In this document: in pieces, positions 1-11,285 of the stretch | Layout: every line of letters starts with the position of its first letter | How positions within the stretch are numbered: the first letter of the stretch is position 1 | Assembly (NCBI GenBank): GCA_015501605.1 | Contig: JADNRZ010000001.1 | Span: forward strand, 496,001-560,000 | Length of the DNA stretch: 64,000 nt | Direction: 5' to 3' | Source of the DNA: Panaeolus papilionaceus | Taxonomy: Eukaryota; Basidiomycota; Agaricomycetes; Agaricales | Translations under genes and position numbers: made by a program | The notes under the pieces: model-generated | What the model was told of the DNA's origin: nothing | Seen by the model: only the letters and a program-made list of their open reading frames with translations | Databases searched by the model: none

Positions 1-810
1 ACGCACCCCCGCCAGTGCCACTGACAGCCATCTTATCTTCACTTCATGTCTTATTGTATACTCATTAAGGCACCGTACTAATCCTCATCCTCCCCTTTCC
101 TCCATTTATTTTTTTGCTTCCAGGAAAAAACCCTCCGAGCGCGATAAGCAAGACGAAGATGATCCCTTACCTATGGCGACATATGCCACGCTGAAAGATC
201 GGCAACTCAAGGATATGTTGCTTGAGCAGGGGTTGCCGGTGGGTGGGGATAGGGGTGTTTGGGAGGAGAGACATAAGAGGTGGGTTATGATATACAACGC
301 CAACCTAGACCGGTCAACTACGAACCGGAAAAAGAAAAGCGAGCTTTTGCGGGAACTCAAGAAATGGGAAGACGAACATGCGAGGAAGAAGAAAGTGGTG
401 GTTGGGGATGTTGTGGCTTATCAGGTTTGTAGTCTAAATCCTTCATTTTATTTTTACTATTATTATACACTGTTTCCGCGATTCTTCGTTATTTTCACCA
501 TTTTCGCAACTTTTTCCCAAAAACCGACTTTTAAACCATATACTGACTAATCTTACTTGCTCTGATTTTGGCATGCTTATAGAAAGAACACAAATCGGAA
601 TTTTCAAGACTCGTCGAGGCAGCACGTCAGAGTAGACCCAAATCGAGCCCTCGACTGCAGGATTTAGGTCTTGCGTCGTCCAATGATCCTAGTCCCGTGT
701 CGTCCAAGGACTTGCAACTGCTGACAATTCAGAGGACAGAGTCAGAGTGTATGATGCAGCCTCCATCGTCGAGTCAGCTGACTGAGATTGTTCAGTCGTC
801 GCAGTTGTGA
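1..810 (+). CDS. RAD18: RAD18 E3 ubiquitin ligase, C-terminal part (cut by window edge)
   Basis: C-terminal end of the post-replication-repair E3 ligase that, with RAD6, monoubiquitylates PCNA at stalled forks in the nucleus. Two exons are clear: about 124-424 and 583-810, joined across a GT-AG intron (425-582); the stop is TGA at 808-810. The first exon carries the SAP-type DNA-binding segment (LKDRQLKDMLLEQGLP) followed by ERHKRWVMIYNANLDRS, a conserved tail found after the SAP helix in fungal Rad18. The last exon is Ser/Gln-rich and poorly conserved. The RING and zinc-finger parts lie upstream of base 1. An upstream intron seems to end at 123. Family assignment is by remembered motif, not by search. 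Confidence 0.82.
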
Positions 811-2600
811 AAGCGAAAGTTTCAAGCTTGACGTTGCTGTATGTTTGAGTTGGTAGGCTTGGAGGCGTCGGATCTAATGTTTTCTTTCCTGCGTGGAGAC
901 ATGCTATTGCTCTTGTATTTTTTCTTGTCGAGGCTTTGGAAGGCCTTTCCTTCTTGCATATGTGTTAATATACCCCCACTTTTGATTATGCTTTGGTCTA
1001 TCTTGTGTTGGATAGTGCGTACTATGACATGTCATTATGTTTACTGTGGCTGCTGCATCGCTAGCGCTGTCCCTTCTCAACTTGATCATGACTTACTCAG
1101 CAAACGATGACTTAAACGAGATGAACAGAGGTTGTCGCGTGGTCGTGGAATTGAAAACGGACTTGATCGCGCCCAACGATATTGCATGAGCCAAGCATTT
1201 TCTCGAGAGCCGTCTTAACCCCCCTCGACTCTTGGCCCGGTCAATGATACGGCAGTTAATTGTAGCAGAATAAAAATAAGGCATCCAGACAGACCGTAGA
1301 CAGAAACAAGACAGAAGTAGAAATAGACACTGTCGGCGTCAGATAGGCAGACATTGACAGCTAGCAGCCACCGTCAGCGCTTCAGCCTTCTAACCCTCTA
1401 AAGCTATAAAAGCACACGACCTCCGTCCGATTCCACCGTCGAAAGATTAGATGTCAAAGTCGGTGTCGTTGTCGTTGTTGTGATATTTTTAGCCTTGATC
1501 TTGGCCGTCTATTCGTTATTTTCTTGATTATTGATCATGAATCATTATGATCATCGATGTGGTGCTTCTAAGTTCTAAGCAAGTAACTTGGGGATTCAAG
1601 GCTACTCCGAACACCCCCGCCTGATGCTGTTAAACTCGTCTATCCCGACATCAGCATCTGTGTATTCCTGCCGAGAACGGTATTTTAATTCAACTTAGAA
1701 GCAGCTGTATGATAGTGTACGGGGACCCGCGGCAATGTACAAGTCATGTCTAATACATCATGCATTGATGTAAAGAATGTGATTCAAGAGCAGATGACAT
1801 GCATCGATGTCGACGCTCGATATGATAACCGGTGGTTGGCATGGGCTTGGAGTGGGGAGGTGCTTGAATGACGATTTCGAGAGTCCGCCGCGGGGAGGAA
1901 GGTGGACACTATGATATTTACCCGACATTTGAGTTCTACGCCCTAGAAGAGCGCGTATACTTCAATTTTCAACGTCCTAACATATTAATTCCATCGACAG
2001 CCTTCTTTTCTAAGATAGTATGGAACAAATAAAAATAACAAATAAAAAATCTGGAGACCGTGAGAGTGTAGTGGGGTCTGTCAATGACTTCGAACTGCGA
2101 ATGCTCATTAGACGCGCCAAACCCCAGATTTCTATCACACATCTATGTACTCTCATCGTTATCAGATCGCCGGACTTCGGAGAAGGCGAGAAGGGGGAAG
2201 TACAGTTATATTGAAATTTTATCCTTGATTATTGAGAGAGGTCACAAGGACTCGGACACAGAGGACAGGAATGATTCGGACTTCACTGGCAGCTTCAATT
2301 TCGAATGACAAAGGAGGAGTCGGAGGACACGGGTGGATGAGTGAGCGGGTCCGAGTCACGATATCATGAAGAGCGGCTAATGTTTGTCCCAGAAGTTTTC
2401 AGAAGATTAGAAGCAAGGCATCTGCCACTGCATCAACTGCATTGCAGTTTGCAGTTACTGTACTGGTGATACAGGACACGATGTTCCTGGAAAGCTAAAA
2501 TGGTAAGATCACATGCGGTGCAGACTGAGGTAGGAGTGGTGTTCTGATTCATGATCACAACGCTAGAGTCTTGATCCAAGCGACTTGAGCGTGATCGATA
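811..2600. other. Intergenic stretch; one orphan TATA-like site
   Basis: No gene recognised. A good TATA-like element (TATAAAAG) sits at 1405-1412 on the plus strand, but the ATG 45 bases downstream opens only about ten codons before a stop, so any transcript starting here is unidentified. Longer open frames here look like chance. Confidence 0.4.
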
Positions 2601-2923
2601 TCACTGAACTAGTAGTACTTCTTCTCCTTCTTCTTGAACTTCCTTCAAGTCGAAAATAAACACATTAGCCAAGGTCTTTCCTCGATTTACAATATAATTC
2701 TCAGCGTGCGGTAAATAAGCATGTACATGTAGCTCGATCTAAGTATGGGATGGGATGTACTTACTAAAATTTCCTTCTCGTTCTGATCGATATTCTTCAG
2801 TTCTTCATCCGCCTTCTCCGCCGCTCCCCGTTGGATATCATAATCCAATGATTTCAAATTGAATCAAGAAGTTGCAGTACGCACTTCACACGGGTCCTCA
2901 GGTGATCAACCTGAATCATACAA
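2601..2923 (-). CDS. Tentative small spliced gene, acidic coiled-coil peptide
   Basis: Not recognised. Three candidate exons join in phase on the minus strand. One begins at an ATG near 2923 (MIQVDHLRT). The second is a Lys/Glu-rich helix (ADEELKNIDQNEKEIL, about 2768-2830) ending at a clean GTAAGT donor. The last, near 2601-2640, reads EVQEEGEEVLLVQ then stop; a different acceptor would give KFKKKEKKYY then stop. The peptide would be highly charged and helical. Short exons make chance agreement possible, and more 5' exons may exist. Confidence 0.2.
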
Positions 2924-3592
2924 CAACATCATGACCAGGTACATCAACTCAAAATAACACCATGACCCCGAATGAAAATCCATTCAACCACGGGGCATAC
3001 TTGCAGACTGAAGGGAGGTCGAAATAGGGGAAATCAGTAAGGAGAAAAGAAACAAATCCGAAGGGATATGTATACGGGTAAAATGATTCTCTCTATGTGA
3101 ATTTCTAGTGAGAATTGGCTGAACGGTTTAGCTTTACATGTACATCAAGACAACCGGACTGAGAGGTTGAAGAGATGTGACTGCCGTGAATTCATGTACA
3201 CACGAAGAATACATGGGATGAGACTGCGATAACTAGTTCCATTCAATTCCTCATCTCGCACAACGCAACATAACGCAAGGTGTACGATGCTCAGCTCGAG
3301 GTCTGATCATGAGAACACCTTCAAGTTGACACACTGAATCGAAAAAGAAGAAACAAAACCCAAAAGCACCCACATAACCAGATAGACCAAAACCCGGGAA
3401 AATGGCTTTATACAAACGCATACCGTACTACATCATGTTGCGACTAAGAAGGCGACAGCTCGCGTGTGTTCCGCGTCCGCGTGTCTGAACGTGGAACTGC
3501 AAGCCGTTAGTTAGCGTTCCTTAGGCTTGAGTAGCCGTACACGGGTGTATCCTGTCGTGCGATTGAGACTCGCATGGGCAGTGGTGGTCAAG
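2924..3592. other. Non-coding stretch
   Basis: No coding signal, RNA gene or repeat recognised on either strand. It could hold 5' exons of the tentative gene to the left. Confidence 0.3.
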
Positions 3593-5398
3593 TTATTTCG
3601 GTAACAAGTTACATACCGGTTTCATTCCGTTCTCGTTTGTAGGGAGCGAGGGGACGTGAAGTCCAATATCAAAATTCCCAGAGAAGCGTAAACCCAAGAT
3701 TAAGCTAAACTTGCGACGTGAGACGGAAGTATTATTAGGCGCAGACAATCTAACCCGTGGACCGTGGCACAACCGAGCTGCGTGCTGTGGTTGTGATTCT
3801 GAAGGGGTGGTGGTGAGGCTGAGCGAGGTACGCTTGAGGCCAATGAGCAGTGAGAACATCGAAAGTTTTTGGAGAAGAGATTGAAGGAAATGAATATGAA
3901 ATTCGGATGGGACTGGAGGTGCAGGAGATGGAGAGAAGAACACCCATCCTGGCACATAGTAAGGATGGTGGTGAGCTGGTTATTACAGTTTTCCCGGAGT
4001 TGTTGCGGTCTCCGCTCACTCACTCTGAGTTTATTCTTGAATAAAATGAATTCATTCGACGAGTTAATGCAGTAGGGTACCTGGTTTTATGAATTAAAAG
4101 GGGATGTATAATAAATCATAATCCGGTTACTGACCTCTACATGACTGGCACAGAGAGTACAAAGACTCTAAAAGCTTAGAAAGATCGCCGACCAGTACGC
4201 AGATTGAACCCAATCCAAGTCCGAGGTTGCCCCATCGCAAGTCTTCAAACTGTTTGAGCTCTTCACGCTGCCCAGAGCTCAGCTGTAAGAAGCTTGTAGC
4301 CGCGATCGGATGTAGCAGAAGTCGTAGATTCAGACCCATAGGTTGGCTAGCGATGTCAAAAGACCTGCTGGACATAGACATAGTCACGGTGGAATGATGG
4401 ATGGACTTGTGGCGTCTTCGATGCCATGCAGACATTGCGCGCTGAAGGCTGTCGATTCCGCTTTGTTTCCAGACTCACAGAATGTAAGGATGGCAGCATG
4501 GGCAATGTCCTTGTCTTCTCTTAAACATTCTGTAACTCACATTTGAAATGCACCCTCTATGGGTGAATGGGGTCAAGCTCGAATAAGGAATCTGCCAAAT
4601 GGGGGCGGCTTGTAATTCAAAAGGCTAAGGACATATACCCCATTACCTGGGGTAGAATGAAGGGTTAGAAAAGAATACAAGAATAGTTGAATGGGTGGGC
4701 GTACCTTCCATTGAAGCCATACTGACGAATATAGCACGACTCACGAGGACCGTGATTGCCCACAATATTATACAAACGCGCAGTCTCAAAGGAGCTCGGA
4801 ATCACCCATGTTCGAACCTCCGACGTGTTTTGCTCTTCACGACAATGAGATGTGGTAATCAAGGTGAACATTACCCTAGGGCATGGTGGGTGTAATGCGC
4901 GGGCTGCCAGAATTCAAGTTAGATGGCTCCTCCGTGGCCGAGAGATATCAAAAACGGAGTTCAGGGACAATACACAATAAAGCGGCGCTCAGCATTGTGA
5001 TTGTCATTGAAACTTGAAGGCCTTGAACGAGCAAAGAGCCGAACAAAGTATGCATGGAAATGGTGCGCAGCATGTCAGGGTATCTCATTCACGACAAGAG
5101 GGGGTCATGTTTCGTGTCGTTGTCTTGTCGGGATGTCCCTCTGAGTAAGAGATACAATATAGTTGTCAAGTGCCGTCTAGTGATGCCTGCGGGTTGATTT
5201 TGATAAGACTCATCGATGACACAGTTACTGTGTAAGTTTGAAGTTTGAAAGGAGGGGGTAAGGGGAGGTTCGAGGTGTGACGTCACGGTCAGGAAGAACA
5301 CATGTTGCTTGGGAAGCAGGTTAGTAACGGCACCGGCGACCCAGGTGATCAGGAATGTCGGAAACGTGGATTGGGGCAATGACAACAGCCTCGCTCAT
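3593..5398 (-). CDS. Unidentified minus-strand spliced gene (fragments)
   Basis: Not recognised. Several protein-like exons lie on the minus strand. A possible start is the ATG at 5398 (MSEAVVIAPIHVSDIPDHL). One exon near 4700-4850 contains FETARLYNIVGNHG and ends IRQYGFNG before a GT donor. Another, about 4140-4400, reads LRLLLHPIAATSFLQLSSG, then a helix rich in Leu/Gly (GLGLGSICVLVGDLSKLLES) and ends at a GTCAGT donor. The final exon may end near 3593. The order and the Leu-rich helices faintly recall PEX11-type peroxisomal proteins, but this is a guess and the splice chain was not closed. Confidence 0.25.
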
Positions 5399-5854
5399 CT
5401 CCACGTTCCAAGCCTGTGTTGGTTTGCGGATCTTCTTAGGGTTTTTTACTGGAGATAACGGTGAAAGAGAGAAAAGTGGATAGACTAGATATTAAAAGGC
5501 ATATCTACAGTCGAAATGGAAGTCAATCAAGCTCCTGTACTAGAATTGGTCTTTCGCTTGTTTATTGTTTTATTTTTTGTGTGTGATGTTGCCAAGGCCC
5601 TGAAGTTCTTAAAAGGGAAATTGTTGTAACAGCACGTGGCATCAATCGAAATCTATTGAATTGATGGCTTCTTGTCCCCGATTCGGTACAAGGAGGAAAC
5701 TATTAAAACCACCTCGGCCCTCGACACACCTGCCCTTGCTGCTTTCCGGGCCACCTGCGCTCCATCACTAGAATCATCCCCAACACTTACTTTCACCTCC
5801 ATCCATTGTTGTGGCCCCCCTTCCTCTGCCTTTTAAAATTATTTCTTGCTTATA
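5399..5854. other. Divergent promoter region
   Basis: Lies between the possible start of the minus-strand gene and the ATG of the DUF7330 gene. CT-rich tracts run up to the plus-strand start, as is common upstream of basidiomycete ATGs. No TATA box is obvious. Confidence 0.35.
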
Positions 5855-6840
5855 ATGTCCTCTTCCGATCACTCAACGGTGAGTACTTAAAAACTCAGCC
5901 TATTTCCACCAACGTTTCAAGCTAAAATTTGCAATGTTTCGTCCCACAAAGCTTTCGCTCGAAAAGACCCAGCCTCTAGTGAGTTTTCATCTCTGTCATT
6001 ATATTCTTCATAAATTCATGACTTTTTTAAGATCAACCAATCCTCAAATCGAGGGACACATAAAGTGAAATATCAGCCAGACTCTGATTGGGATTTTCAT
6101 CTCGATGCCGGTGTACATCCAATCGATATGTCGTTGATGCTGCCACATTACCGCGCAAGACATCAACCCATCGATCATCGTATGTCGATGTTCGTGGCTA
6201 ATGACGACGAGCCCATAAAACTCAAAGTTGTAAGCGTCGCTCTCTCTTTCCCCCTCTCTTCTTACCACGTTCCTTCCATTTTCACGCGCGCGCGCACGCG
6301 AACGCCTCGTGCTTAACTTATCACCCACGCTTCATCCTCCCTTCATCTCACCCTCCGCTTAATTTATTTCAAATCAACCTCCCCGTCATTCACACACTGA
6401 CTTGATTCTCACAGTGCCGCAACTTTCCCCGATCCAAGTTCTACCTCGAAGTCATTGCCGACACCTCGGATGTCACCGTCTATCTTCCCTCAGATTTCAA
6501 GGGCTCAATCCACCTTTCCTCTACCAAGTCAACAAAATTCTCATCAGGCTTCGTGAATCGAATTCTCCGAAACGCGCGCCTGAACCAGAAGTCCTCAACC
6601 GCAACCGCAACAGGTTTCAGACTAACTCAGTTGCACGATGATGACGAGAGCACAGAATCAGAAGGGACGAATGAAGATGAAGTTTTGGTGAATACGAGGG
6701 GGAAGGTCACATTCAAGATGTGGGATATCCAGACATGCAGCGTGGAGAATGCAGGAAAGGAGGGATTGAAGAGACTGTTTGGATGCACGAGACAGGCGCC
6801 CGAGACTCCTATCGACTGGGATTGCCTTCTGAAGGATTGA
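5855..6840 (+). CDS. DUF7330 domain protein
   Basis: Four exons: 5855-5878, 5952-5978, 6032-6229 and 6415-6840, all in phase; 224 residues. The C-terminal half is the DUF7330 module typical of Agaricomycetes: FPRSKFYLEVIADTSDVTVY followed by LPSDFKGSIH, a variable basic/acidic stretch, then VTFKMWDIQTC and a closing CTRQAPETPIDWDCLL. The family folds as a beta-rich domain of unknown function, in many paralogues per genome. The N-terminus is hydrophilic, without signal peptide or membrane helix, so a cytosolic or nuclear location is likely. The spacer before the domain is Glu/Asp-rich. Start chosen because the ATG sits beyond a CT-rich leader and gives a first exon of eight codons ending at GTGAGT. 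Confidence 0.85.
6281..6300. repeat. Alternating purine/pyrimidine (CG)n tract inside an intron
   Basis: A short run of alternating CG dinucleotides lies in the third intron of the DUF7330 gene. Such tracts can take Z-form DNA. No function is implied by the sequence itself. Confidence 0.5.
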
Positions 6841-8205
6841 TGCATACGCCGCGTGCGCGCCATGCGCGACGCAAGTCTGCGATTCTTCGGCCTTCGCGCG
6901 TTCCATCATTTCTCATTATTGTTCCGCTTTTGGTCTCCATCGCATCCGAAGTCGTGCGCTTGCCCGGTGCCGCTCGAGCGGCTGAAGTTTAGGCGGGCTT
7001 CGTGATCCATTCCGTGATTTTTTTCCAATACTTTGTTCTGGTTTTGGTGGTGCCCTTTGTGCGCGCCCCTTGTTCTCTATTAATCCGTCCCCTTCGACTT
7101 TCGTTCTTCATCATTACTTATCCTCCTTTCCGTTCCAAATTGTCGCCATTCATCATTTCATTTCGATTTCCATTATTCTACTTTCGCCGACGACTGCGCG
7201 TAGGCCAGTTGCAATGGTCCCACCTCGCTCACACACCCTCTCTCTTCGCCCCTTTTCTCTCGCTATCTATTGACATCGACTTATGCGATTATGCGCTCCT
7301 TGTTCTCACTATGGTCATTTCTCCTTTCACAATTCACTTCTCATTCATTATATCGATATCTGATTCGATCTGTAGCAATAGAGTCTCTATGTAGCCTGCT
7401 CTCTCTCTCTCTCTCCCTCTTATCTCACACTGTATCCCTCTCTTTTCTTTTTCCCATTCAAGTATTGATGGAATTCTCTCTACTCATCATTCTCCGCTTT
7501 CCCTTCCTTTCTTCTGATTTCCACCCATATGTAGCATTATTTACCACATTGATACCTATCTATATCCCTATTTCTATCTCTACGTAGTACTTAGCCGCAT
7601 ACTATCATATTTAGTATGCGGGCTTACTATGTAGCACAACCGTGGCAGCACACTAGTATATACTCAGTTAGAATAAACACCATATCAATCCAATACACAT
7701 ACCGATATCCATATCACAATCAGTATCAATCGTCGGCGAATTTGAGTATAATTCTATACACTGCCTTCAGCATTTATCAGCGCATCATCATCAATAGGAT
7801 ACGAATACTCTTATCTTTTGTAGCAGCGTCCTAGGCGGTTATGTCGTTCCGAGAGGGGGCTCGATAGCTACGTGCGCAGGCCCGTAATCGCCGGATATCC
7901 AGCTGTCAGGGTGCTCACCGAAATATTTACAACCACCGCCTCGCCGTCCTACCCTGTTGTACGTACCCCGAATAGAGATAACCAAGCGGTCACCTCGTAT
8001 GTTATTGTGAACGTGTGTGTACGTTGTTGGGGTATCACAGTAGTGTCATCACATGCGCGAATGAAACGAAACAGCGAGTTGCAACAGACTCCGATTCCGC
8101 GATTCTTAACACAGTTTCGTTTATACCATGAATTCGGTACTTCTTAAGGAAAGGTTGCTGAAACTGGAACGGTAGAATTAGGCTGGTATCGTAGAGGTCT
8201 TGGTA
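6841..8205. other. Pyrimidine-rich non-coding stretch with CT microsatellite
   Basis: From about 7000 to 7600 the plus strand is strongly pyrimidine-rich, with a (CT)n run at about 7400-7420 and scattered ATTC/TCTC tracts. Long open frames here are composed of Ser, Leu, Phe and Ile only and are explained by composition. No gene recognised. Confidence 0.5.
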
Positions 8206-8212
8206 TATGTCC

Positions 8213-8541
8213 AATGTCGTGATTATCTCGAAAAATGATGATATGGACACCTTCAGAGACCATCAAGCACCATCGAGGTATGCCTTTTTGAAATTGGCCT
8301 TGAATGGGACGACGACCGCTGGTGTTGACAAGGTCCATCAGTGAAAAAGGTCGAAATTGGTCATTTGAAATATTCTCAATGTAAATTATGCAATCACTAT
8401 TCTTGGTTTTTAGCACGAATGGATGTGCTGAGGCTCGAGTCACTACGAAGAGAACGAGAACGACTTCGAAAGAACTTGGAAGAACCACAGGATTCAGAAG
8501 CAGACAACGCCTACGGAGGTGGCGGCGGCCTGGACATCTAG
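8213..8541 (+). CDS. Tentative small spliced gene, charged helix with Gly-rich tail
   Basis: Not recognised. The last exon (about 8415-8541) is convincing: after a TTTTTAG acceptor it reads MDVLRLESLRRERERLRK, an Arg/Glu-rich helix, then an acidic linker and GGGGGLDI before TAG. Two upstream pieces (8213-8277 and a 17-base exon 8333-8349) join in phase and would add an ATG, but the micro-exon is weak and the real 5' end may lie elsewhere. On the opposite strand an uninterrupted frame (8488-8144) starts with a signal-peptide-like stretch; both cannot be equally real. I favour the plus strand slightly. Confidence 0.25.
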
Positions 8542-11285
8542 CTATTGTTGATTGAATACAAGCCTCGCTGGGCCTTAGCTGGAATTAAGCGAGGGGACGA
8601 CGAAGAGAGGAAACCGTCAAATTTGGGAGGTGACAGCGTCGGGGGCTGTTATGACGCTTGGTTTCGTTGATCTGCAGCACTGCGCACCGAGACGCTATCT
8701 CACGTTGGTGTATTCCTGGATTCATTGAGTGCGTGCGTTGACTATTACTACTGTGGAGGCTAAGGAGGCAACGTATGAAGGTGGTCAGTCAATTATTTGG
8801 CTTGTTGATTCGGTGGCTCTTGCTTCGAAGGTAGGTGCATGACTACCGCCTCAGGGACCTAGAGACAGGTCAACGCGGTGCTTATAAGTAATTATTCGGT
8901 GGTTTTAGGGGGCTCGGTGCGTGAATGCTGGACGCTTCGGGTAGGGTTGTCACATTGGGAACTTGTATGTATGTAGGGTGGTACAGGTACCAAGAGAGAG
9001 GTGAATGGTTTATTTTTGGCTCGTTGTGATGTAACCTCCTTTTCATGGGGCGCATGCATTGTAGGGTGACTACAGAGCATCCGAGCGGATATTGAGCAGG
9101 GTTGCGATGATAAGTAATCGATGAGGGATGGTATGATAACAGAAGGTTGGGTGCTTACTTAGATAGCTCAAGGCCTAACTGTTGGACCAGACTTGCATAC
9201 AGATATTTTTGGGAATACACCTATCGGCGGCGCGTCGTCTGAAGCTCGAATGGTGCTGCGCATGCGATGCACCGCACATCTCATTTCGATACACTGATCA
9301 ATGAAATTGAATCAATCGCCTATAACGGTCTTGCTTTGGTTCTGATTCATTCCAAACCCTAGGGTACCTGTGAACCTGGAATGGCTTATCTACCTCGAGG
9401 CTAGGTCTATTCAAATCTAGACGAAACGCACCCTGCCTAAGCTTATATTTACCTTTCATATCTGATGTCCTTAGACGTGACACAACTTGGACTTTGAAAG
9501 TGGCACATATGAGAGACTACGTGGTGCGTTACCCTACTGCATAGCTCGAACCTCTCAAACGTCAGAAATCCAATCGTTGAACCCCGGATCGTCGATGACC
9601 TCATTACTCTGACGTGCACCGATTTCTCCTTACTCTGACCCATTAGGTGACTGAATGAAGGGCGATCTTAATCTGATCAAATATGAGCAGGGACATGGAC
9701 AGGGCACGAGAGCAGATGACTCGTTGGTGGAGTAGCTATAATATGAAGGCTTAGAAAGGGAATGGTTTTGTATAGTGTCGATTGCATTGTAGGAACGTGG
9801 CCGATAGCGACTGTGTGTTGACCACGCGATTGGCACGCGAAGTGGACATCGATATGTATACAGTGCATATGGTCGGATATTTATGCATATCAATCGTTTC
9901 GATGCAAGTAAGTTGCGTTGACGTTGCGTAGAGAGTGATATCATTGTTTCGAATGGTCGGTATGTTTGAGGTTTAGTTAGGGTTATTCTGAGAGGTTTGA
10001 GATAAAGTTAGAAGACAGTGTTACGGTGTTGTGTTGCTCCAAGGGTAGTGTTATGTGGTTGTAAAAATGTCAGGTTCATTATCCAAATGCACAAATGACT
10101 TGTGCAGTGCTTTTATTTCGCAAATATTCATAAAACGTGTAGTTGATATCGACATCGATGCCTCGAGGCTGCTCGACTTACTCTATGCAATACCACAGCT
10201 TAAGCATCTTGCCACGGGGTTCTCTTGCACATTCTGTACTGTGCTCTTCAACAAGCCATCCTATTGTCTGACAGTTATGACCGCCTGTATACATTGACGA
10301 CATCCTGAATCAGACTGTGAGCCAGGTCCTATTTACGAGTCCCCCTTAGGGGAGTCGTCCTATATCCCGCTTTTTCTGTAATGAAAATCTCTCTGACACG
10401 TGACCTCAGATAAGGAGTACATCGAGACCTCAACTTTTGAGTCATTCGAGCGGCAGCGACGTTAACTCAACATCAAGGAACGAGTAATTTTCCACCAAAA
10501 GGCAGAACATGGGACTCGTAAATGCCAGGCCAAAGACCATGGCCCGCAACTAAGTGCTAGGGTCTTGCCATTCGTAAAGCTATCCAAGGATCGACAGGTG
10601 AGGTCGAGATACGTTTACAACCCAGAAGCCAAAGTAAGACTCAAGCTCATCAGAGGTCGATACGGTCAAAGGAAAGTTAAAGTGGATGTGTCGGCATGAA
10701 ATCCTACCAGAAGTTACTAAGACTGGGAACTCGGAGTACATGCCAAACTACCGTGGTGGCCCAAACTACTATAATGTTTGGAAATTCCGAGTTCAACATG
10801 AAAAAGAAAAACATAAATTAATAAACTCAATGCGAGACTTTATAATAAAAGAACTGGCCTCTCCCGAATGTAGGGCTTTTACAATTAATCTTTAATGGCG
10901 ATGAACAAGCGTGATAGGGGCGCCCACCTAATATAGTTATTTCCCCACGCTTGCAGTCACAGCCGCGTTTGGGACCTGTCTTGTGCAAGTCCTGTTCCTG
11001 TCTCTCACCCAAATCATCGTGAATGCATTGATCTCGAGATATTGTATTGAAACTCTTGACCATACACCACTTGCACGAATGCAGCACGAATTTAACCGTC
11101 GACACCCGCTTCCAGATTCGCATACCCAGGCATTACCATTTATAAGGGTCTCCAACCGACAGATACGACTGCTGCATGGTCGCAATCCGGAAAGCAGAGC
11201 GAAACTGAATACTGTCATTGCTCGCTACGGTGCGCGTTTTATGTTAAAAGATTTAGCGACAAGAGTGCTTACATATGAGAAACAG
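8542..11285. other. Long stretch without recognised genes
   Basis: No gene can be supported. The open frame at 10055-10297 contains a Leu-rich helix (DASRLLDLLYAIPQLKHLA) that resembles the start of an F-box/LRR repeat and could be a relic. 5' exons of the F-box gene to the right probably lie in the last few hundred bases, because its first recognisable exon begins in phase 1. No tRNA fold seen. Confidence 0.35.

Noticed and set aside
6841..7830. Several long plus-strand open frames in the CT-rich region
   Set aside because: Made almost only of Ser, Leu, Phe, Ile and Pro; composition alone explains them and no family signal is present.
8144..8488. Minus-strand frame with a signal-peptide-like start
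   Set aside because: Overlaps a better-looking plus-strand exon and shows no conserved motif; left uncalled rather than listing both.
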